From contig CM067354.1 of NCBI GenBank assembly GCA_034190875.2, positions 44,835,258-44,899,257 of the forward strand: DNA of 64,000 nt, read 5' to 3'. This DNA comes from Urechis unicinctus. Lineage: Eukaryota; Annelida; Polychaeta; Xenopneusta; Urechidae. Below are positions 54,930 to 64,000 of this stretch, piece by piece (position 1 is the stretch's first letter; each line of letters starts with the position of its first letter). Position numbers and translations under genes: made by a program. The notes below the pieces were generated by a model. The model had not been told where the DNA came from and ran no database searches. It saw nothing but the letters and a program-made list of their open reading frames with translations.

Positions 54930-56669
54930 GACAACAGCAGCAGTTCTGGGTTCTTGCACTAACCTTGTCGATTCATGGTACTACCTTCATTTAAGCCGAT
55001 AATGCTCGTCACTGAGCTATCTGGTTTGGTTAACTCGACAGCAGCTCTCAGGGAGTGATGATGGCCTCTGCGCCAGGTATCGTCGATCCCAGAGCGCTTA
55101 AGGCGCTCCGATCTCCTTACGCCTCGGCTTCTGCGCAGACTAGGATTTTAGTTAGCGTACGTAGCACGTAATGTAAGGGTAGCGTCAAACATGTCTGCCA
55201 TGGAGAGTGGAGGCGCTAGTTAGCCTCTAATCCGCTGATAGGTTACTGCGCTGACATCAGAGTCACCAGGTTAGCGTGTTTAGTACAGCGCGACTGCTGG
55301 AATACACGGAACAGGTGTAGCAAATAGGAAGCCCATCTGGCGTCTGTACGGGGTTTTTCACGGTATGGTAAGTCACAGGGGTTCGCAATGAAAGCTTGGT
55401 TTGTGGAAACGGTGACCGTTGCTATGAATTTACAAAAAGCAACGGTTCCAGATTTGGGTGATTATATTGATTAGTTGATGATAATGATGATGATAATGTT
55501 GATGGAGATTATGTTGATGATCATTATATTGAATGAGATTAAATCGATTACTATCATAATTATGTTAATTATTATCAAATTAATGACGATGATGATGATA
55601 ATATTGATGGTGATAATTATTTTTATCATTGACTATGATTGTCATGTTGTTGTTGATGATGATGATGATGATGATGATGATGCTGACAATGACGATATCG
55701 ATAACGATAATGATGACGACGACGTTAAGCAGCATTGCATAAGTAAATCAAATGCGCATACCGGGTTGGTGAAGTACTGACTAAATGCATCATATATTGT
55801 CAAATAACACATTGCGAATATCCGGGATACTTTGTACACTTTGTTCAAGGAGATATCATCAATTGTGATATCACTGACTGTGAAGCACCATAGCTGTCCC
55901 GTGAAAGATGTATTAAACAAACGTAGGAAGCTTGGTAGATCTATACACTAAAGACGGCTGCAACACAGGTTAATTCATGTTAGATTCGCGGGTCAAAAAT
56001 GGATAATGGATCATATCGTATCCTGCCAGTGAAATATTTCTTATTAAAAAAAAATATATGTTATCATAACGTTAACAGCTTAGTGTGATAATAAATGAGT
56101 TGGAAATCAAAGGTACGTTATGCTCCGTAGGCAAGCGTCCTTGTAACTGATGCTGCATATGGTCAAATCGTTTAGCTGTATTGATGTTGATTATTAGTCA
56201 ACGTCCAGCATTCGGTTCTTTATATTTTAGGTTAAGACTATAACTCACCGAGTCACTCGATTGTGAACCCTTGTTTAACACTCCTTCGTTGACTAATATT
56301 ATTTCTGTTTGAAGACCGTAAGCCTGTTGTGACCATGTGGAGTGTAAGGATTAGGACATAATTTGCGTAGCATTTTGGACATAATTGATTTTCTGTTGTA
56401 ATCTACGCTGGTCCAATCATCCGTGATTCAGTGTTAACTTATTTTCTTTGATTCTTTCCGGCAAACCGCCGGAAATAAGCCGCGCCTATTGGCTAGCACA
56501 CTGTGACCGGGTCCTCGTCCTCCTTGTATAAAGGGTGGTTACGTAAGAGGAATACTCTTAAGACCAATACAAAGATAAGGTTGCGGTTACAGTCTAAAAG
56601 GTTACGGGTCCACCGCATCAGAAGTATTAGTGAATAGCCTACCACGGTCATTTGATCTAGAAAAACGGC
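54930..56669. other. Non-coding, with dispersed repeat copy, GAT arrays and a TATA-like site
   Basis: 55098-55142 matches 32163-32205, and 55183-55209 matches 37498-37524. GAT-type arrays run from 55480 to 55725. TATAAAG at 56527 follows GTCCTCGTCCTCCTTG and could be a promoter, but nothing coding follows before the TA array. Confidence 0.4.
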
Positions 56670-56681
56670 TTACATATATAC

Positions 56682-56757
<76 letters not shown>

Positions 56758-56946
56758 ATATATATATATAAATATATATATATATGTATATATATATACA
56801 TATATAATATATATATATATATATAAATATATATATATACATATATATGTGTATATATATATACATATATGTATATATATATGTATCTATATATATGTTG
56901 TATATATATATATATCTCTATATATATATATATCTCTATATATATC

Positions 56947-56991
<45 letters not shown>

Positions 56992-57038
56992 ATATCTATA
57001 TCTCTATATATATATATATATATCTATCTCTATATATA

Positions 57039-57069
<31 letters not shown>

Positions 57070-57075
57070 TTTAAG
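56670..57075. repeat. TA and TC dinucleotide arrays
   Basis: Mostly TA, with a TC-rich core near 56935-57030. Confidence 0.98.
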
Positions 57076-58028
57076 AGACACGGATTGAGCCGGGATGAGA
57101 GGAAGGGACTGAGACAGAAAGAGTTGCAAAGACACTGCAGTGACTTGAGACAGGGGTGAGGCGAAGTTGCAAGGAGTAGTGGTTGGGGCCGTGGGGTTAA
57201 AGAGCAGCGTTGGAGTGAGGTTTAGTCGTGACGAGTGGTAGAGTTGAATTACGCTTGTAGACGTGGTAGGTGTGGAGTGGGGGAGTGGCGAGAGAAACAG
57301 GCTGACATAAAGGAATGAAACAGGATTTTAGAAAGGGAGCTAGTATAAGCATGAGTTTGAGGGAGAGGTACTCGAGGAAGACAGAAGAACATATTTCCTT
57401 CAGTATTGATTCCAGGAAAAGTGAGCACTGTCATAGATGTGTCATAGAGACCAACGTCTCAGCCGAGAACTTCCAAGAATGCCCTAAATGAAAACTATGC
57501 CACCTCAGTGCTTTTATTGACAGGTATAAAAAACTGAGTATTCGGTTTTCAACAAATCCTCAAATTCAAGGGTCGTCATCGAGGCCTCATTGTCATGACC
57601 CTGGTGTGATGTCGGTAACGCCCTTTGTGGCAATTTCACTCACATCGACACTTGTCTGTGCCCCCAATGACATCTTGATGAGTCTAGAAATACAAAGCTA
57701 AGGCGTTCAGTAGTTGTGAATGCGGAGCTTCTGCAAGGGTCGGCTGATTCGGATATGGTGGAGAATTTGTTATTCCACCGTGACCATCACTGGATTGGAA
57801 TGAGCAACCCAAGCAGATTTTATTGATGACCTTCAATGCAGAAGTAGGATCAACTGTGATGAAGGGCCGCAGTGTCTATTGTGTCTGGTGTGGTAGGCTG
57901 CTCGCACCCAGGCGGAGTGTAGCCATTAACTGGGAGCGTTTGGGTGCTTCGGTTGGAAGCCAGTCAGCCAAACATGTGGCATGCCAAACGTATCATTTGG
58001 AAGTAGAAGTTTCCTTGCTATGAGTGGG
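57076..58028. other. Non-coding region
   Basis: No supported gene. Confidence 0.4.
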
Positions 58029-58750
58029 CTGGAGATACCTAGCCAGGTCAGGTCTTGGGTTGGGGATACCTAGCCTGGTCAGGTCTTGGGTTGGGGATAC
58101 CTAGCCTGGTCAGGACTTGGGTTGGGGATACCTAGCCTGGTCAGGTCGGGGGATACCTAGCCTGGTCAGGACTTGGGTTGGGGATACCTAGCCTGGTCAG
58201 GTCGGGGGATACCTAGCCTGGTCAGGTCTTGGGTTGGATGATACCTAGCCAGGTAAGGTCGAGGGATACCTAGTCAGGTCAGGGCTTGGGTTGGATGGTA
58301 CCTAACCACGGCAGGTCGGGGGATACCTAGTCAGATCGGGTCGCAAGTTGGGAATACCTAGCCAGGTCAGGTCGGGGGATACCTAGTCAGGTCAGGTATT
58401 GGGTTGGATGATACATAGCCAGGTCAGGTCTTGGGTTGGATGATACCTAGTCAGGTCAGGTCTTGGGTTGGATGATACCTAGCCAGGTCAGGTCGGGGGA
58501 TACCTAGTCAGGTCAGGTCTTGGGTTGGATGGTACCTAACCACGGCAGGTCGGGGGATACCTAGTCAGATCGGGTCGCAAGTTGGGAATACCTAGCCAGG
58601 TCAGGTCGTGTACTGGGTGATACCTACCCAGGTCAGGTTGCAGGTTGGGAATACCTAGCCAGGTCAGGTCGCAAGTTGGGAATACCTAGCCAGGTCAGGT
58701 CGTGTATTGGGTGATACCTACCCAGGTCAGGTTACAGGTTGGGAATAAAT
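58029..58750. repeat. ~25-33 bp minisatellite, about 24 copies
   Basis: Unit GGATACCTAGCCTGGTCAGG plus TC and a variable tail (TTGGGTTG, GGG, GCAAGTTGG). Higher-order duplication is visible: 58303-58350 and 58531-58600 share the same run of variants. Confidence 0.95.
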
Positions 58751-59029
58751 AGCCAGTTTGCGGGCTGGACATATATGGCCGAGCCAGGTCGTGTGTCCAG
58801 GATACAAAGCTGCATCATACCAGCGTATGGCTCTGCTCACAGCCGACAGTCCGTCGTGCCAGGGGGTCCTACCTTTGAGAAGCAAAAATAGGTGTGAGAT
58901 GCGCGAATAACAGGTGGGTTGAAAGGCACATACCACCACAGCTGCTTGGCCGAATTTACCTCATCTCCCGTGAAAGCGAATTGATTTTGTCCATTATATT
59001 GACGGTATTACTACTAGTGATACGAGGAG
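58751..59029. other. Spacer between minisatellites
   Basis: Nothing recognised. Confidence 0.4.
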
Positions 59030-59732
59030 GGGACGTTAAAAAGGCTATACTACTAGCAATGTGATGTGGGACGTTATAAAGGTAATACTACTAGCGATGT
59101 GATGTGGGACGTTATAAAGGTAATACTACTTGCGATGTGACGTGGGACGTTATAAAGGTAATACTACTTGCGATGTGATGTGGGACGTTATAAAGGTAAT
59201 ACTACTTGCGATGTGATGTGGGGCGTTATAAAGGTAATACTACTTGCGATGTGATGTGGGACGTTATAAAGGTAATACTACTTGCGATGTGATGTGGGAC
59301 GTTATAAAGGTAATACTACTTGCGATGTGATGTGGGACGTTATAAAGGTAATACTACTTGCGATGTGATGTGGGACGTTATAAAGGTAATACTACTTGCG
59401 ATGTGATGTGGGACGTTATAAAGGCAATACTACTAGCGATGTGATGTGGGACGTTATAAAGGTAATACTACTTGCGATGTGATGTGGGACGTTATAAAGG
59501 TAATACTACTTGCGATGTGATGTGGGACGTTATAAAGGTAATACTACTAGCGATGTGATGCGGGACGTTATAAAGGTAATACTACTAGCGATGTGATGTG
59601 GGACGTTATAAAGGTAATACTACTTGCGATGTGATGTGGGACGTTATAAAGGTAATACTACTTGCGATGTGATGTGGGACGTTGTAAAGGTAATACTACT
59701 TGCGATGTGATGTGGGACGGTAATACTACTGG
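59030..59732. repeat. 38-bp minisatellite, about 18 copies
   Basis: Unit GATGTGATGTGGGACGTTAT plus AAAGGTAATACTACTTGC; very homogeneous, with an A/T switch (ACTAGC or ACTTGC). Degenerate copies continue to about 59820. Confidence 0.97.
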
Positions 59733-62700
59733 CGATCTGAGGTGGGGACGTTATAGTGGTAATGCTACTAGCACTCTGATTTGGGGACGTTATAATGGTA
59801 ATGATACTTGCACTGTGATGTTGAGATGTGGAGTTGTATTGCCTATCATACGCACAATCATATGTACTTTAAATCAAATCCTTAAATGTCCGTCCGGCAT
59901 TTTTACGTATACATCCATAAGACATTCCTGTATACACGTATACTGAGCATGACACCCATGAGATATAATGGCAATTAACGTTAAAATGTGCGCTGATTAT
60001 CATGTCGCCACCATGCCTGCGTCAGTTAACACGATGCACATCGACACTCGCACCGCCCCTTTCGACCGCTGATGTGCGGTCCCGCCCGAGGGATGCCAAC
60101 GGGCCATGCATTTGCGTTCCAGGTGTTTCCTCCTCAGTCGCTTACCTGTCCCCAATTATATATGCAAATTGTAGCGGGTATTCTTAATGTAGTGCATCAT
60201 TATTGACTTGAGTTTTCGCGGTGTGTTTTCTTGTGAAAAATGCTGAGTACGAGTAGGATGTTTGCTTGGATGGCAGATTGTGTTATGGAATACAACAAGC
60301 GAGGCGGGCTTTGAGCACCTGAACAAGGTGAGGACGATTTTGATCTCATATAACGACGGTCTTACTCATATAAATTTGGCGTCTTTGAGGTCTGGTTAAA
60401 CCTAAATGCCTTAACTGCCTTCGCTATATTTAGTAGTGACGTGAATTCCTCAGGCTGGTCATCGTGGGCGAGACTTGGCTCGACGTCTGCGAAGAGGAAA
60501 TGTTTTGTCAAATGGTTTCTTTTTCAGAATCGCGGTTGATAGTTGGGGGTTTTTTTCGTTGCGCTTTTAAACTCGTTTTTGCCGGTTTAAAGATCACACG
60601 TGTCTTTGGTAATTAGGTTATGTTTCGTTTTGTAAACCTCATTTGACTAATATATGCATGCCAATCATACGCCTAGACTGGAGAAAAAATAGTTTTTAAA
60701 GAAACGGGCGTTCTTTATAGCTCTCAACATTTTTGCAGTCTATAGTTCGGATGACAACTAAACAAATGGAAATTGACTTTGAGTTAATGTGGAAACAAAA
60801 GGAAACATGTTCTTTTCACGCCTGTAATTATTGCTCAAAATCATGATGGAGGCAGCAAAAAAATAATAGCTTGGGCGTATTCTGCAATAAGTTTATTCCA
60901 CCTACCTGACCACCTCCTCCCCCCCCCCCCCTTACATCCACCCCCTCCCCCCCACACCCCTACTATAGCGGCTCTCAGCATGTTCAGGTCATACAACGAC
61001 GCCCCAATTTACCAGTAACGATTTTTTTACTGAGAATTGACGCTAATATCACGGTGACGTGATTGCAACTGTGGAAAAAAATATGTTGACATTTCACTCA
61101 GTCAAAGTTAACGACGATAGGAATGTAAAACTGATGGTAACTGATTATATAGATACAGGGCAGACCATTTGTACGTGGGGAGGGGGTGCACTTATACCAG
61201 GTGACCGGCTGCGCGCGCAGTCTTCGCGCTGCTGCATGTCATCCTGACTTCAGTCAATGCTTAGCAGACGAGACTGTGATGAACTTGTCCTGCTCGGGGT
61301 CTTTCATCACCATTTACGCATAAAGTTGCCTCATTATTTGTGATTCAGGTTCTTCAGTGTCCCATCAACTAGGATCATTCATTCATACAACTGCCTGGGG
61401 TTCGCTCTGTGATTGAAAGTACCTATATCTTATGCGCCATATCCGATATATTTGTTTTTATAGCCATATATACAAAAATGGAACTACATGTGAATGTTGG
61501 CCAGCGTGATTGTTCAATGTAAGCTGAGTTGACCTCGGGGGCGTTCGATGTCGACATCCCCTGCTTTACATACATAAGAGCTCTGCCAGGCCAATTTATT
61601 GCTCAGCGAAAACAAAGGGGTTATTATACGAAATTGTGCAATGAACTACATGGAGTGGTAATTGACTTTAAGATGACGTCAGTGATGGTCCATTGTGATA
61701 TTGTTGTGAATGCTCACGGCACGGTCACGAGCGATACCGCCACAGGTGACACCCGAGTGGGACATGCTTGGTGGTTTGTGTAGGTCGGCGATATTGGATG
61801 TTGCGAAACGGACTTCAAAGGGAAGTCCTTCTAGATGATGGGCGTGCGAGACGGTGTGACGCGCAGCACGCGTCTTAGGTTAACAACAATGACACGCCAC
61901 ATGATACCGGAACGCGCATGTGCGTGGATTAGATTAGTTCCGTGCGAACGATGCATCACATTCAACTTAATTTTCATCATCTTTCAGAGCCTTAATAACC
62001 AGCAACGCACTGGACTACACGTAGATAGGATTTTCGTTTCTGCATGGTAGTAGGCCGAAGACCACCTCATCTAGTGACATAGTTACGGTCTTTGTAGCGT
62101 CACCGCTGGGGTTAAATAAAAGATGGACTTATAGAGTATCGTGCGTTACTAATTGAGAGAAGTTGAGTCTGTATTTTCTAAACAAAATTGTTTTACATAG
62201 GATATATTCTACATCTATCTATTTCTTCTGAAGCCGAGGAACTTGAGAACAACACAGACGAAAAAATGCCGGGCCACTTTATCGCCGTGTAGTTGCTGTT
62301 TGACAAATTTTATTGCGTACTGGTTACATAAAAGGTGTATTTGTTCGCGTTAATTTACCTATTGAGAGGGGGCATTCCTCAGAGGCGGATATCCAAATAA
62401 AAAACGCTTTGCTTCTGCAAACCACCCCTGCGTGAAGCAATATCGTATGCTAACATGTGTAATGGCCCATGAAGGAAATAGCAACTAATGTTGAGTTTTT
62501 ATTACTGACGCTGTGACTTACACCTATGTGATATTTCCTGAGATTTCATTCAAAACCTGCTATGTAAGAACACCCAGTGTAACAGTCGACTGGTGCAAAC
62601 ACAGGCAATTGTGTCTTAAAGCCTCCTCACTTGTCGCCATAGTGAAACAAAAGTCTTGATATATTTAAAAGTAGGGGCGTTTTTAGACTTGAATGCCAAT

Positions 62701-64000
62701 TAGCACAAACGTCAAATGAAACTGGAGATTGACAAACGCCAGCTCTCGTTGTGAGAGGGAATGAAATAGACGCGCCATGGTTCATAACTTATTTTGTTTG
62801 ACTTGGTGATGTACAAATGGGCAAGAAAGTGATGGTGCGTGAGGGATACCTTAGTTGACGAGGTGGCTGCAATAAAGGTGTTGTGTATGATGAAAGCGTT
62901 GTAGACCAATGTTCCACTCATTGCGACAATCGTTCAAAAACTGCGGTAGTTTATTCGCCCACATTGCAACCACCATGTTTTTTTTTCATAATTGCTTCTC
63001 CTATATCAGCCATTCTTCTGCATTAAAGACATCCATTGGCAAATTTAAGGTCATTCGTAATATATGATGACAAGTTGATTTCGCTCCAAAGTGGCCGGGC
63101 GGACAGTTTTGAACTCAACACCCATATTCAAAATAAGACTCGTTATACTGCTTGTAAATAAGTGTAAAAAAGATAGATATGATGTCGGTGACAAATACTA
63201 GGTTTGTTATTGCATAGAAAGCATGTAGGTAGTCAAGCTTGGCACCCGGTGCAAGACAAGTTAGATCAAGCACTGTAGAAGGGGATACCATCGCCCGGGA
63301 ATCGTCAATCAATTCCTTGATACCATATACACACGTTGTGTCTTTTTTGTCATTAATTGTTATAATTAAAGTTCGACGTCGGATGCAATTCTGCGGCATA
63401 AAAAAGGTTTCAGTGCGGGTTTGGTGCTATAACAATATAATGTGATGTGGAGCTAGGCGCCATAAAAAAACGGGTCTGTACGGCGCTATCAACGGTATGC
63501 AATCAATCAAATGAAAAAAACATCACCGTCAGGTTCCGAGAGATAGTTCGGGAAATCATTGATAATAATAGCTGCGTTCTATGATGTACGTTTCAAGATT
63601 ATTTTTCCATGAAACTACGCACAAAGACCGTCTGTAGATCCTGAATGTATATAAATGCTAAAGGTGGTATGGAAGACTAGCATAAAACCGTCACCTACGG
63701 CGAAGGACAAGAATGAAATATTTAACTTTAGGTATCACCCTCTTTCAAATTGGTCTCTGTAGTCGAGAAATAAGGTCATATGTCTGAAATATGGCGGCAT
63801 CAGTTTCAGGTATATCAACTATCTGAATTGATCAAGTTTTTGAGGAAAACGTCTGCTTTCATCCGAGCATGGAAACATTGCCTCTGTGAATATATGCTGT
63901 TTTCACACGCACGAAGTGTCATAGGCGTAATGTTAATAGTGGAATGGGTCTGCGCCTGAGGCACGGGGCGAAGGCAGTAGCGAGTGAGGTAAGAGGTGAA
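59733..64000. other. Non-coding region to the right edge
   Basis: No gene, RNA or structured repeat is supported. C-homopolymers lie at 60917-60958. Short open frames on both strands have no recognisable domains. Confidence 0.4.

Noticed and set aside
56630-57159. 152-codon frame with IYIYLSLS
   Set aside because: TA/TC microsatellite artefact.
59662-59946. 94-codon frame starting in the 38-bp minisatellite
   Set aside because: Mostly repeat translation with no conserved content.

Overview
The window is intron-containing animal DNA. It has short GT-AG introns, low gene density, many mini- and microsatellites, Ty3-type LTR elements and mixed DNA-transposon debris. The gene families present (a mucin-like Ly6/uPAR protein, an AA15-type copper oxygenase remnant, a rhodopsin-like GPCR, a membrane collagen/EGF protein) point to a marine invertebrate, perhaps a lophotrochozoan such as a mollusc or brachiopod. 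That taxonomic guess is weak.

Layout. 1-4757 is a minus-strand Ty3-like gag-protease element arranged in tandem around one shared 1.16-kb LTR, with an unusual two-finger zinc ORF where reverse transcriptase would be expected. 5060-8840 is a patchwork framed by a long inverted repeat. Each arm carries the C-terminal end of a virus/Polinton-type family B DNA polymerase, and between the arms lie a tyrosine-recombinase remnant and a Ty3 RNase H remnant. 8.8-13 kb is mostly non-coding, with a plausible TATA promoter and first exon for an intronless-coding GPCR (13089-14222). A mucin-like LU-domain gene lies on the minus strand at 16.9-18.6 kb.

19780-25349 is the most interesting object. It is a 5.57-kb element with about 88-bp terminal inverted repeats and a perfect 5-bp target-site duplication (ATTAT). 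It encodes a large candidate transposase that I cannot place in a named superfamily and, convergently, a protein with a MADS-box (SRF-type) domain plus a PHD-like finger.

25.4-29.7 kb holds hAT debris and non-coding DNA. A six-bladed kelch-repeat gene lies at 29713-30960. 32242-36691 is a nearly complete minus-strand Ty3/Gypsy element with very short LTRs, a tRNA-Leu primer site, and gag, protease, RT, RNase H and integrase split by frameshifts. A broken RecQ-like helicase 5' end follows at 36.9 kb.

37.9-45 kb is a repeat field: a TACA tetranucleotide array, a ~49-bp minisatellite interrupted by TA arrays, a solo LTR and copies of a dispersed repeat. 45591-46118 is a two-exon AA15-type LPMO pseudogene. 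46473-51782 can be assembled as an eight-exon minus-strand gene of exactly 468 codons for a secreted/transmembrane collagen-EGF protein; one intron holds a 1.27-kb, 28-bp minisatellite. 52-64 kb is non-coding apart from promoter-like sites and 48-, ~31- and 38-bp minisatellites.
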